A stretch of DNA of 9,825 nucleotides from Deltaproteobacteria bacterium (GCA_015233515.1 JADFXS010000085.1:1-9825); one strand, 5' to 3'. Shown: positions 1 through 7,320, numbered from the stretch's first letter. A program made the numbers and translations. The notes: a model not told the origin generated them from the letters alone.

Positions 1-156
1 CGCCGGGGCCCGGGAACCAGCCAAACCACGGGACGGCACAGCCGGGCCGGATACCGAACTTAAAATCAAGACCGGCAATAAACTCCAAACCTACGCCGGG
101 TTACAGTTGGGGACGCGGCTAACGACCCGTCCTTTTTCCCCAATGAGGTGTCACTT
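1..156. other. Unassigned left edge, possibly the 3' tail of an upstream gene
   Basis: No protein is recognisable here. Two plus-strand frames run in open from the left edge. One stops at 120-122, 34 bases before the korC start, and would encode a Pro/Gly-rich tail. The other runs to a stop at 206-208, inside korC. Genes of this family usually sit in the order D-A-B-C, so the end of a korB-like gene would be expected upstream, but neither frame resembles the KorB C-terminus as I know it. Left unassigned. Confidence 0.3.
145..150 (+). promoter_or_regulatory. Ribosome binding site of korC
   Basis: GAGGTG lies six bases before the ATG at 157. It decides the start: the in-frame GTG at 148 is part of this site and has no purine-rich motif of its own upstream, so ATG 157 is preferred. 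Confidence 0.7.
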
Positions 157-702
157 ATGGAAAGATGCAGGTTGGTATTTTCCGGATCAGGCGGGCAAGG
201 TGTCATAACCGCCGCCATAATTTTGGCCGAAGCCGCCGCGCTGTATGAAAACCTGATGGCGGTCCAGTCCCAGGCCTACGGCCCGGAGGCGAGAGGCGGC
301 GCCACCAGATCCGACGTCATCATCGCCGATAGTCCCATATACTTCCCCAAGGTCATCCAACCCAATGTCCTGGTTTGCCTGACCCAGGAAGCTTACAGCA
401 AATTCTCACCCATTATCAGGCCGGGCGGGTTGCTTCTGACCGACAGCCGTTTCGTAACCATCCACCGGACCGTGGACGCCAGGCAAATTGAACTGCCGAT
501 GTACAAAACCATCATGGAAAACCTAAAACAATCCATCGTTTTCAACATCTGCATGTTAGGATCCCTGATCGGCCTGACCGATCTGGTCAAGCCGGAATCC
601 ATCATGAAAGCCTTGGAAACCCGTGTTCCGGCCAATGTGCTGGAGCTCAACCGCCAGGCGCTGGATCTGGGGATGACTTTAGGCGCCCGGAATAAACATT
701 GA
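157..702 (+). CDS. korC: 2-oxoacid:ferredoxin oxidoreductase, gamma subunit (KorC-like)
   Basis: This is the gamma subunit of a thiamine-pyrophosphate 2-oxoacid:ferredoxin oxidoreductase. The complex oxidatively decarboxylates, or in reverse carboxylates, a 2-oxoacid such as 2-oxoglutarate in the cytoplasm, with ferredoxin as electron carrier. The 181-residue protein opens with the glycine-rich FSGSGGQGV (residues 8-16) and has YGPEARGG (41-48), both typical of the POR/KOR gamma family. A stand-alone gamma subunit of about 180 residues is the usual length for the multi-subunit KorDABC type. The alpha and beta genes would lie outside the left edge. The start at ATG 157 rather than GTG 148 rests on the GAGGTG site. 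Substrate choice (2-oxoglutarate, 2-oxoisovalerate or another) cannot be read from this subunit alone, so the symbol is tentative. It converges with the next gene across 34 bases. Confidence 0.85.
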   Translation: MERCRLVFSGSGGQGVITAAIILAEAAALYENLMAVQSQAYGPEARGGATRSDVIIADSPIYFPKVIQPNVLVCLTQEAYSKFSPIIRPGGLLLTDSRFVTIHRTVDARQIELPMYKTIMENLKQSIVFNICMLGSLIGLTDLVKPESIMKALETRVPANVLELNRQALDLGMTLGARNKH

Positions 703-736
703 CCGCGAAGTCACGCTGGATTGACCGGAGAAAAGG

Positions 737-1432
737 TTATTCCGGTAAGGCTTCCAGTTCCCGGTTCAGACTTATTAAGGACAAATTCGGCAGGCGTTCC
801 CGAATAAGGTGGCCGGCCAAGTCAATGGGCTCGGCGGCCAAGTCGATGAGGACGGAATCGCTGGTGGCCACCAGGCCGGGAAAGGAACGCATTTCGGCTT
901 TAGGGGAGGCCGCGGTCCTGGCCCGGCCCATCAGGCCGCGGGAAGAAATCAGGGAATGGATGTGGACGGCCAGCTCGCCGCTCATGGCCATGGGCGCGTA
1001 GAGAAAAAAAACTATCGAGAGCGCCCCGCGCCCGGCCAGATAGTTCAAGATCAGATCCAGGGCTTGATCCGTGGCCTCCGAGGGGCGGAAGGAACTCGAC
1101 ACCCAGGCGGCGTCCCGAATCGGACCATCGTCGCAGGCGATGAGGTCCCGGCCGACCAGAGCGCTTTCTAGCGTGATGATAACATTATATCCATCCACGG
1201 CCACGGCCCGACCTTTGATTCGTTCCGGAGAGAGCAGGCGACGGCGGCGAACCAGGGCTTCGTGGCCGGGATACACACCCCGGTTAAGGATCTCCCGCCG
1301 GCTTTTAGAAAGTTGATAGCGATTGCCAATAAAAGTCAAGGAACCGGGACGAGGATATTCCTGTCCCAGCAGATAGCGGAGATCCTTGGCGGCTTCTAAA
1401 AATTCATCTACCTCGAGACCCTTGATCAGCAT
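737..1432 (-). CDS. DUF434 / PIN-like (DUF5616) domain protein
   Basis: A 231-residue protein with two parts. Residues 13-55 match the DUF434 pattern: an EAAKDLRYLL helix, then IGNRYQLS and a RGVY motif. Residues 75-230 resemble the associated PIN-like DUF5616 domain, beginning AVDGYNVIITLESAL. Acidic residues placed as in PIN/NYN-type nucleases are D80, E89, D101, D102, D107, E153, D192 and D197, with the conserved-looking SGELAVHI near 151-158. Nuclease activity is an inference from fold resemblance; as far as I know the family is uncharacterised, and it is found in archaea and some anaerobic bacteria. The gene lies 58 bases downstream of the DnaJ-like gene on the same strand, so co-transcription is likely. 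The start codon has only a weak, distant GGAG upstream. Confidence 0.75.
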   Translation of the reverse strand: MLIKGLEVDEFLEAAKDLRYLLGQEYPRPGSLTFIGNRYQLSKSRREILNRGVYPGHEALVRRRRLLSPERIKGRAVAVDGYNVIITLESALVGRDLIACDDGPIRDAAWVSSSFRPSEATDQALDLILNYLAGRGALSIVFFLYAPMAMSGELAVHIHSLISSRGLMGRARTAASPKAEMRSFPGLVATSDSVLIDLAAEPIDLAGHLIRERLPNLSLISLNRELEALPE

Positions 1433-1490
1433 GATGAATAAGGCTCCGGTGTCTTAACTCAAAGCCTCCCGCATTCTGGTCCGACGCGGC

Positions 1491-2438
1491 TCATAAACCA
1501 GCGTCGGCCAAAGCTCGCAACAGCTCCCGTTGACGATCCGTCAACAGACCGGGGGTAGGGGTATCCACCAGGATTCGGACATACAGATCGCCTCGGCTTT
1601 GGTCGGCCGACCGGGGGACGCCGTAGCCTCGGACCCTCAAGCGCGAGGTCGCCTGGGTCCCGGGGGCCACTTTCAAATTTAAGGTTTTGCCATCCAAAGT
1701 TTCGATCCGAACTTCCGTACCTAGAATAGCTTCCGTGGGCTTGATGTTCACCGACATGCTCAGATCGTCGCCTTCCCGGGTGAAGACCGGATGAGACGCC
1801 ACAATTATACTGACTAACAAATCGCCGGCCTGGCCGCCTTGAGGATTGGGCTGACCTTGACCCGCCAGCCTCAATTTTTTCCCGGAATCGATCCCGGGAG
1901 GAACTTTAACGGTTATTTTGCTTACGCCGGTGTCGGTGTTGAAGGCGATCAAGCGCTCGGCGCCGAAAACCGCTTCCGACAAGGAAACATGAAGATCATA
2001 ACTGATGTCTTGTCCTTTTCGCCGAGGCGTGGAACGTTCTCGGCCGAATCCCCCGAACATTTGACCAAAGTTATGGTCGCCTCGTCCACGCGCCGATGTC
2101 CGGCCACGAGCCCCGAATATTTGGGAAAAGGCATCTTCACCGTTAAGGCCGAATTCTTTAAACAGATCGCCGGTGTCGAAATTGCGAAAAATGTCTTCCC
2201 GGGAGTATTGCTGTCTAAATTCCGCGTGTCCGAACATATCGTATTTCGATCGCTTCTCCGGATCGCTCAGAACCGCATACGCCTCACTGATTTCCTTGAA
2301 TTTTTCCTCGGATTTTTTATCACCCGGATTACGGTCCGGATGATACTTCACCGCCAGCTTACGGTAGGCTTTTTTGATTTCATCCTGAGTCGATTTGCGA
2401 GTGACACCCAGGAGGCGATAATAATCATGGTTGCTCAT
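1491..2438 (-). CDS. DnaJ/CbpA-type Hsp40 co-chaperone
   Basis: This J-domain protein stimulates the ATPase of DnaK (Hsp70) and delivers unfolded clients in the cytoplasm. The 315-residue protein has a J domain at about 1-70 with the essential HPD tripeptide at 33-35. A Gly/Phe/Arg-rich linker follows at about 105-140, then the two beta-sandwich substrate-binding domains from about 147 to the end ([21 protein letters not shown], then the second-domain motifs ILGTEV and VAPGTQ). The CxxCxGxG zinc-finger repeats of classical DnaJ are absent, which makes it a type II, CbpA-like protein; about 300-320 residues is normal for that group. It starts at ATG with an AGGTG site eight bases upstream and has its own candidate promoter in the 135-base gap before it. 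I did not recognise a CIRCE operator there. Confidence 0.92.
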   Translation of the reverse strand: MSNHDYYRLLGVTRKSTQDEIKKAYRKLAVKYHPDRNPGDKKSEEKFKEISEAYAVLSDPEKRSKYDMFGHAEFRQQYSREDIFRNFDTGDLFKEFGLNGEDAFSQIFGARGRTSARGRGDHNFGQMFGGFGRERSTPRRKGQDISYDLHVSLSEAVFGAERLIAFNTDTGVSKITVKVPPGIDSGKKLRLAGQGQPNPQGGQAGDLLVSIIVASHPVFTREGDDLSMSVNIKPTEAILGTEVRIETLDGKTLNLKVAPGTQATSRLRVRGYGVPRSADQSRGDLYVRILVDTPTPGLLTDRQRELLRALADAGL

Positions 2439-2441
2439 GGA

Positions 2442-2523
2442 CTTGACACCTATAATGCAATTGCGGATAACTGACTACGTCTACTAACGAAAATTACTAT
2501 ACTAATGATAACAAGGTGTCAAG
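2442..2523. repeat. 10-bp inverted repeat flanking the dnaJ-like 5' untranslated region
   Basis: CTTGACACCT at 2442-2451 is the exact reverse complement of AGGTGTCAAG at 2514-2523, with 62 bases between. The right arm covers the candidate -35 box, and the left arm covers the ribosome binding site of the dnaJ-like gene. One arm is probably upstream of the transcript, so an RNA hairpin is unlikely. A protein-binding pair or chance are the alternatives. Confidence 0.4.
2496..2522 (-). promoter_or_regulatory. Candidate sigma70-type promoter of the dnaJ-like gene
   Basis: On the minus strand, TTGACA (2522-2517) is followed 15 bases later by TATAGT (2501-2496), in an AT-rich stretch that contrasts with the GC-rich genes around it. 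A 15-base spacer is short; TAGTAA two bases further on gives a 17-base spacer instead. Both place transcription start about 50 bases before the start codon. The 135-base gap 2439-2573 contains this promoter and no gene. Confidence 0.5.
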
Positions 2524-2573
2524 CCGCCGCAAATCACCCTGATTCGCCGCTTGCGGGCGCCGAGGCACGTAAA

Positions 2574-3770
2574 CTACAGGCTGGGTACGCGATCGAGAAG
2601 GGATAAAGTTACCTGAACCACGTATAACGGAGTCTGCCCTTGACCCTTGGCCCGGAACCAGTAATCGCCGGCCAAGCCATGAAAAGAGTGGTCGGGTCCG
2701 GAGAGCTGATCCAGATATTGCCGCAGGCCCTCCGGGTTGTTTCCACCCCCGGCAATGACGGCCAGCGCCAGACGGACCGCGTCGTATCCCAGAATCGTCA
2801 ACCAATCAGGCGGATGATGATGATTGCGATCATACTCGGCCAGGAAGGCGGCCCGATCTTCCCGATTATCGTCGGAAGGTAACGGCAGACATAGAAATGT
2901 CTTGAACGGTTGATGGGTCAGCAGGGCGACAATATCCGCCGAGGCCAGCGCTTGGCTGCCCAACAAGGTCGTCTTGATTTTCGCCAGGGAAAGGTAGTGA
3001 ATTACCTCCGTGGCCGATCCGGAAGGTAAAGCCAGAAAGACGACCTCGGGTTTATCTTTAATAAGCAGTTCGAGCTGATCACCGTCTCCGGAAGTTGCCT
3101 TCGAGAAAACTATTTCCCTCAACCCCGGACGATTATCGGCCTTCCAGGTCTGGGTAAACGCTTGGGCCAGGTCTCGACCGAACTTGGAATCATCACGGAC
3201 TATGGCCGCGGATTTCGCCGCCAGACGGTCAAGAGCATATTTGGCCAGAATCCGGGCTTGGTCCCCATAGGATGCGCCCATCCGATAAAACAATCCTTCG
3301 CCTATTTCCACGGCGCGATCGTCGGCAATGATGGGCAGCAGGACCGGTCGGCCGAGTTTCATATATAACGGAAGAGCTTTTTCCAGCGACTTTTCCATGA
3401 CATGGCCGACCATGACCAAGACCCGGGGGTCCGCGGCCAGGCGCCTCGAGTCGGGTGTGGCGGCGGTTTCATCTTCCACCAACAGCTTAAAAGGCCGATC
3501 ACCTTTAGCCAACGCGGCATTAGCCGCGTTAAGCGCGGATTCGGCTCCTTGGCGTAAACTCAACCCCAAGGTGGCTAATGGGCCGTTCAGTGGAGCAACC
3601 AAACCAACATAACGATAACCGGTTTCTCGCAAGGGCGGCGTTTCGGGTTCCCGACCGCAGGCAAAGAGCAGGGCGGTGGTCAACAGCAAAACAGCCGTCA
3701 AAACTCGGATTGGACGCTTGTTCTCCCGGACCCGTGCTTGGCCCCGGTTCCCAAATAACAGGGCGAGCAC
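2574..3770 (-). CDS. Periplasmic-binding-protein-like lipoprotein (LivJ / PBP-activator type)
   Basis: A 398-residue exported lipoprotein. A basic n-region (KRPIR) leads into a hydrophobic stretch and the lipobox LFAC, so the mature protein would begin at Cys38 and be lipid-anchored. From about residue 52 it follows the type I periplasmic binding fold of the branched-chain amino-acid receptor family: YVGLVAPLNGPLATLG at the start, GASYGDQARILAKYA mid-domain and GYDAVRLAL near the C-terminus. No permease or ATPase genes are nearby, so it may be an orphan receptor or a penicillin-binding-protein activator (LpoA-like) rather than a transporter component. The ligand is unknown. It begins 26 bases after der. 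The assigned GTG start has no clear binding site: an AAGGAG at the very end of der is too far upstream, so the first 15-20 residues may not be real. Confidence 0.75.
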   Translation of the reverse strand: MLALLFGNRGQARVRENKRPIRVLTAVLLLTTALLFACGREPETPPLRETGYRYVGLVAPLNGPLATLGLSLRQGAESALNAANAALAKGDRPFKLLVEDETAATPDSRRLAADPRVLVMVGHVMEKSLEKALPLYMKLGRPVLLPIIADDRAVEIGEGLFYRMGASYGDQARILAKYALDRLAAKSAAIVRDDSKFGRDLAQAFTQTWKADNRPGLREIVFSKATSGDGDQLELLIKDKPEVVFLALPSGSATEVIHYLSLAKIKTTLLGSQALASADIVALLTHQPFKTFLCLPLPSDDNREDRAAFLAEYDRNHHHPPDWLTILGYDAVRLALAVIAGGGNNPEGLRQYLDQLSGPDHSFHGLAGDYWFRAKGQGQTPLYVVQVTLSLLDRVPSL

Positions 3771-3796
3771 CCGATGATGTTTGTTCTGGCCGATAC

Positions 3797-5119
3797 TTAC
3801 TGCTCCTTATGGTGCGGCCGGATAACTACTTTAACCGGCACCAGATCCAAATCAAAGGCCTTGCGAAACGTATTGGCCAAAAAGCGTTGATATGAAAAAT
3901 GAACTTCATCCGGCCGATTGGCAAATAGAACAAAAGTCGGCGGCTTGGTTCGCGCCTGAGTGGCGTAATAGAATTTCAAACGCCCACGTCCCACATATGG
4001 AGGCGGATGGTCCACCACGGCCTGGGTGACGACCCGGTTAACCTGAGCGGTGGAAAATCTGGCCTGGTACTGCTTGGAAACCCGATCGACCAGGCCGAAA
4101 ATCTTTTCAACCCGATATCCGGTCAAAGCGGAAATCATCAATCTAGGGACATAGGATAGAAAACCTAACTTCAGGTCGAACAACTGTTCCAATCTTTTCA
4201 GGATCGGGCCTTTATCTTTTACCGCATCCCATTTGTTGATCGCCAGAATCAAGCCTCGTCCCCGTTCAAAGGCATATCCGGCGATATGAGCGTCCTGATC
4301 GGTAATACCTTCCAACGCGTCCATGACCAGAATGGCGATATCGCATCGATCCAGACAGCGAAGAGCCCGGACGACCGAATACTTTTCCACCTTGGCGGCG
4401 ACGCGGCCTTTTCGGCGGATACCGGCCGTATCAATGAATAAATAGCGCTTATCCTGGTGAACGACCAAGGCATCGACCGGGTCTCTGGTAGTGCCGGGAA
4501 CATCGGTGACCAAAGACCGCTCTTCGCCCAATAATTTGTTGAGAAGCGATGATTTACCCACATTGGGCCGACCGATGACCGCGATTTTGGTTAATTCTTC
4601 TTCCGGAATTTCTTCGGCCTGTTCAGGCAGCCTGGCGGCGATTTCTTCCGCCAGATCCCGAAAACCGTGACCATGAGCGGCGCTGATCGGAAGAATCGGC
4701 TCCACCCCCAAGGAATAAAAATCCACTAGGGCCGTTTCCGGATTCAAGCCGTCGGTTTTGTTGATCACCACTAGAAACGGTCTGTTGGAACGACGCAAGA
4801 GGTCCACCAATTCTCGGTCGTCCGCGTGCAGGCCATGGCGGGCATCCAGCACCAGGACAATCAAGTCGGCTTCCTCGATGGCCATTAAGGTTTGTTCCCG
4901 AACCATGGCCATCATGGCCCCTTCCTCGGCCTCCGGTTCAAACCCGCCGGTGTCCACTAAAGTTACCGGCCGACCGGCTAGTTCCGTGTCTCCGTAGTTG
5001 CGATCCCGGGTGATTCCCGGGGCGTCGTCGACAATAGCTTTACTAAAGCCGACCATCCGATTGAAAAGGGTCGATTTGCCCACGTTGGGCCGCCCGATTA
5101 TGGCCACCAAAGCCCTCAT
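3797..5119 (-). CDS. der: Ribosome biogenesis GTPase Der (EngA)
   Basis: Der is a double GTPase needed for maturation of the 50S ribosomal subunit. The 440-residue length is normal. The first G domain has GRPNVGKS at 9-16, DTGG at 56-59 and NKTD at 120-123. The second has GRPNVGKS at 183-190, DTAG at 230-233 and NKWD at 295-298. A KH-like RNA-binding domain follows from about residue 350, including the PPPYVGRGR stretch and a basic C-terminus. The start is placed at ATG 5119 because GAGGTG lies just upstream and the protein then opens directly at MRALVAIIGRPNVG; an in-frame ATG 21 bases earlier would overlap the kinase gene. The kinase stop is two bases before this start, so the two are almost certainly translationally coupled. 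Confidence 0.97.
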   Translation of the reverse strand: MRALVAIIGRPNVGKSTLFNRMVGFSKAIVDDAPGITRDRNYGDTELAGRPVTLVDTGGFEPEAEEGAMMAMVREQTLMAIEEADLIVLVLDARHGLHADDRELVDLLRRSNRPFLVVINKTDGLNPETALVDFYSLGVEPILPISAAHGHGFRDLAEEIAARLPEQAEEIPEEELTKIAVIGRPNVGKSSLLNKLLGEERSLVTDVPGTTRDPVDALVVHQDKRYLFIDTAGIRRKGRVAAKVEKYSVVRALRCLDRCDIAILVMDALEGITDQDAHIAGYAFERGRGLILAINKWDAVKDKGPILKRLEQLFDLKLGFLSYVPRLMISALTGYRVEKIFGLVDRVSKQYQARFSTAQVNRVVTQAVVDHPPPYVGRGRLKFYYATQARTKPPTFVLFANRPDEVHFSYQRFLANTFRKAFDLDLVPVKVVIRPHHKEQ

Positions 5120-5121
5120 GA

Positions 5122-6279
5122 CTACACCTCGATCCGGCATGCGATCTCGCCCACCAGGCGACGCAATTTCGGCAGAAAATCGAATAATTCTTGGTTCAAC
5201 AGGCTCTGGAGGTTAATCAGCGCCGGTAATATATATTTCTGAAAATCTTTTTTGGCTTTAACTTTTATCAAAAAGCCGTAAGCACCCATCGCCTGGAGCA
5301 GCCGGCAGACAGCCAGCGCCTGGAACGACCGGGTGAAAGATGTGTGATCAAACCGGGGCTCAAGGGCTGACCGGCGGTTCAAATAAAAATCCAGCAACCG
5401 CTTACTAAGGCCGGCAGCCAGGACCACATACGGATCATAGAGCAGGCTGGCCAAGTCATAACCGGACGGTCCCAACCGCGCGCCTTGAAAGTCGATCAGC
5501 CGCGGTCGGTCATTATGGATCATGATATTACGGGATTGGAAATCCCGATGTAACAAAAACGTTTCCCCGCCGGCCAGAGCCGTATCGGCCAAGGCTTCGA
5601 AATCAAGGTCCAGACTACCTCCGGCCACGGCCAAACCCAAGTAGCCTCTGATAAACGCCTGCATGAAATATCCGGTTTCCCGGCTAAGTATCAATTCCTT
5701 GTCATAGCGGACCGTTTGATAGGGCCAGTCCAGGTCAAAGCCGTTCAGACCCCGAAGCTGAAAATCCAACAGCAGATCGATCACTTTGGAATAGAGGAGT
5801 TCCTTATCCGCTTCCGAAGCCGGGCTTGCCTGGATCTGCAAGGACACATTTCCTAAATCTTCGATCAGAAACAAGCCCAGGTCAAGGTCTTCACCCAAAA
5901 AACGCGGCCCGATTTCCCCGATCCGCCACAAGTGGCGACCGATGGCGGAGTAGGCTTTATTTTCAGCCGCATCCGGCCCATAAACCAGGATAACGGTCTT
6001 ATTTTCCGATCGAATTCTCTGGAACCTTCGATCCGAGCCATCGCCGGCCAAGGGTTCCCAGGTAAAATCTTGATTATGAGCCGGAGGCCAGGTCGCGGTA
6101 ATAAAAGCGCCGGCCTTTTCCTGTTGATAACTTGGAATTTTGATTTTCCGTATCCTAATCTCTGTTTCCAGTAATGAAGCACCCGTCGGCCTGCATGTTC
6201 TCTGCTCAGCGCCCCGTAGGGGCCGCAAGATTGTAGCCCGGCGATTCATCGCCGGGAAGCCGTTTCGCATATATAACAT
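5122..6279 (-). CDS. amgK: AmgK-like sugar kinase (aminoglycoside-phosphotransferase fold)
   Basis: A kinase of the APH/choline-kinase fold that most resembles AmgK, which phosphorylates MurNAc and GlcNAc at the anomeric carbon for cell-wall recycling. In the 385-residue frame, AGDGSDRRFQR (78-88) fits the nucleotide-binding loop. HRDFQSRN (244-251) is the catalytic loop with D246 as base and N251 as metal ligand. IDFQGARLGPSGYDLASLL (262-280) holds the metal-binding D263. AmgK is known to act with MurU, and a MurU-like gene lies directly upstream. True N-terminus uncertain: the first 20-25 residues are encoded by the palindrome cluster, no binding site precedes ATG 6279, and no ATG lies between residue 11 and the conserved core. 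An ATG at 6182 opens a different frame and would need a frameshift. Substrate is inferred from neighbours; another sugar, as in other APH/nucleotidyltransferase pairs, is possible. Confidence 0.8.
   Translation of the reverse strand: MLYMRNGFPAMNRRATILRPLRGAEQRTCRPTGASLLETEIRIRKIKIPSYQQEKAGAFITATWPPAHNQDFTWEPLAGDGSDRRFQRIRSENKTVILVYGPDAAENKAYSAIGRHLWRIGEIGPRFLGEDLDLGLFLIEDLGNVSLQIQASPASEADKELLYSKVIDLLLDFQLRGLNGFDLDWPYQTVRYDKELILSRETGYFMQAFIRGYLGLAVAGGSLDLDFEALADTALAGGETFLLHRDFQSRNIMIHNDRPRLIDFQGARLGPSGYDLASLLYDPYVVLAAGLSKRLLDFYLNRRSALEPRFDHTSFTRSFQALAVCRLLQAMGAYGFLIKVKAKKDFQKYILPALINLQSLLNQELFDFLPKLRRLVGEIACRIEV
5125..5130 (-). promoter_or_regulatory. Ribosome binding site of der
   Basis: GAGGTG on the minus strand lies five bases before the ATG at 5119 and inside the last codons of the kinase gene. 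It supports the shorter start of der. Confidence 0.65.
6237..6256. repeat. Palindrome, 9-bp arms
   Basis: CCCGGCGATTCATCGCCGGG: perfect 9-bp arms around a TC loop, preceded by GTAG. It lies inside the 5' part of the kinase reading frame. Confidence 0.85.
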
Positions 6280-6282
6280 TTT

Positions 6283-6295
6283 GTCGCGTAGCGAC
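6283..6295. repeat. Palindrome, 5-bp arms
   Basis: GTCGC-GTA-GCGAC, a perfect short hairpin just upstream of ATG 6279. On the minus strand it would occlude the region where a ribosome binding site should be. Confidence 0.65.
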
Positions 6296-6303
6296 TAACC
6301 AAT

Positions 6304-6323
6304 CCGTGGGTTGAAACCCACGG
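6304..6323. repeat. Palindrome, 9-bp arms
   Basis: CCGTGGGTTGAAACCCACGG: perfect 9-bp arms around a GA loop. Confidence 0.85.
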
Positions 6324-6341
6324 TTACCATCCTTACAGCGA

Positions 6342-6361
6342 GGGCGATTTATTAATCGCCC
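6342..6361. repeat. Palindrome, 8-bp arms
   Basis: GGGCGATTTATTAATCGCCC: 8-bp arms around a TATT loop, followed by CTACA. Its GGGCGATT core resembles the CGGCGAT core of the palindrome at 6237-6256, suggesting related families. It lies 12 bases after the stop codon of the MurU-like gene. Confidence 0.8.
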
Positions 6362-6373
6362 CTACAACTATCA

Positions 6374-7294
6374 TTACACCAAAGCCAAGCCACGGGAGTT
6401 TTCCCGGACTATCACCCCATCAGCCACCACGCAGTTATCGATCGTCACCCCGGAAGCGATCCGCGCTCCCGGCCAAAGCACGGACTTTACCACTACCGCG
6501 CCAGGTTCGAGTAAAGCATTTTCACCCAGACAAGCCCAGCCCTCGATGACCGCACCAGGGGCGATCCGGGCTCCGGCGGCCGAAATCACCTGACAGGTCT
6601 TAGCGGACAACAAGGCATCGTGCAAGGCTAAATATGATTCCAGCGTGCCGGAATCCCACCATTGCGGATTTTCAGCTACATAGGCCTTGATCGTTCCACC
6701 GGCCCGAAGCAAGGTCAGATAGGTATCGATGATATCTCCGGGGCCATCCGCAATCCAGGTCAAAACTTGCGGATCTATTACATGGATACCGGTAAACGCC
6801 AATCGGCGAGTCGGGGTTGCCTTAGGGAGACGATAATCTCTTAGACCGACGACGCGGTCTTGAGAATCCAAATCCACTCGAGACAGGGGAGGGTAGTCGT
6901 GTAAAACCAGAGTCGCCAGCCTTCCGTCGGTTTTATGTTCTTCCGCTATGGTTTTCAAATCCAGGTTGGTCATGATATCGGCGTTATAGACCAAAAAAGG
7001 GTCCGGACCAAGAAGCCTGGCCGCGTTTTTCAAGCCGCCTCCAGTACCCAACAGTTGCTTTTCCCTGGAAATTTCAATCGACAAAGGATAATTCCCGGCG
7101 GCCAGGAATTTTTCCACCAGCCTGCCCAGGTGGAAGGTGTTGACCACAATGGCCTTTACGCCCGCGTTAACCAGCTTTTCCACGGCATGGTCGATAAGCG
7201 GCCGGTTGAGAACCGGAAACAAACATTTGGGGCGGACCAAACTCAACGGCCGGGCGCGGGTGCCCAGCCCGGCGGCCAAAACCATGGCATTCAT
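6374..7294 (-). CDS. murU: MurU-like nucleotidyltransferase with C-terminal beta-helix tail
   Basis: A sugar-1-phosphate nucleotidyltransferase, most like MurU, which joins MurNAc-1-phosphate to UMP and yields UDP-MurNAc without MurA. In the 306-residue protein, GLGTRARPLSLVRPK (9-23) is the nucleotide-binding signature and NAD (104-106) carries the metal-binding D106. LAFTGIHVID (165-174) and WWDSGTLESYLALHDALL (212-229) match MurU motifs. Pseudomonas MurU ends near residue 223; here about 70 more residues (238-298) show the loose hexapeptide pattern of a left-handed beta-helix (GARIAPGAVIEG, GENALLEPGAVVV, GARIASGVTID), as in GlmU or mannose-1-phosphate guanylyltransferases. A different NTP or sugar is therefore possible. 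Start chosen at ATG 7294, nine bases after GGAAGAG; the longer frame from 7345 would add 17 unlikely residues. Confidence 0.8.
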   Translation of the reverse strand: MNAMVLAAGLGTRARPLSLVRPKCLFPVLNRPLIDHAVEKLVNAGVKAIVVNTFHLGRLVEKFLAAGNYPLSIEISREKQLLGTGGGLKNAARLLGPDPFLVYNADIMTNLDLKTIAEEHKTDGRLATLVLHDYPPLSRVDLDSQDRVVGLRDYRLPKATPTRRLAFTGIHVIDPQVLTWIADGPGDIIDTYLTLLRAGGTIKAYVAENPQWWDSGTLESYLALHDALLSAKTCQVISAAGARIAPGAVIEGWACLGENALLEPGAVVVKSVLWPGARIASGVTIDNCVVADGVIVRENSRGLALV

Positions 7295-7320
7295 GATGGA
7301 AGACTCTTCCCTATTAGATA

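Larger units (their letters stand above)
6211..6363. repeat. Cluster of short palindromes (REP/BIME-like)
   Basis: Five perfect short palindromes of unrelated sequence sit within 153 bases between the MurU-like and kinase genes: GCCCC-GTA-GGGGC at 6211-6223, then those at 6237-6256, 6283-6295, 6304-6323 and 6342-6361. Each would fold as a tight hairpin with a 2-4 base loop. The arrangement resembles the extragenic palindrome clusters mobilised in some genomes by RAYT (IS200-type) transposases; no such gene is present here. In the transcript the hairpins could halt an exonuclease or lower kinase expression relative to the transferase. Confidence 0.8.

Noticed and set aside
724..746. Inverted repeat ACCGGA/TCCGGT between the converging korC and DUF434 genes
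   Set aside because: Only 6-bp arms with an 11-base loop and no T-tract on either side; too weak to call a terminator.
809..1316. Plus-strand open frames opposite the DUF434 gene
   Set aside because: Low-complexity Gly/Arg-rich translations typical of antisense frames in GC-rich coding sequence.
2443..2456. Plus-strand TTGACA directly followed by TATAAT
   Set aside because: The two hexamers are only two bases apart, so they cannot act as a -35/-10 pair, and no plus-strand gene follows.
1839..2474. 211-codon plus-strand open frame opposite the dnaJ-like gene
   Set aside because: The opposite strand encodes an unmistakable J-domain protein over the whole span; the frame has no binding site or recognisable domain.
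6211..6363. Possible CRISPR array
   Set aside because: The units are different palindromes, not one direct repeat with regular spacers, and no cas gene is present.
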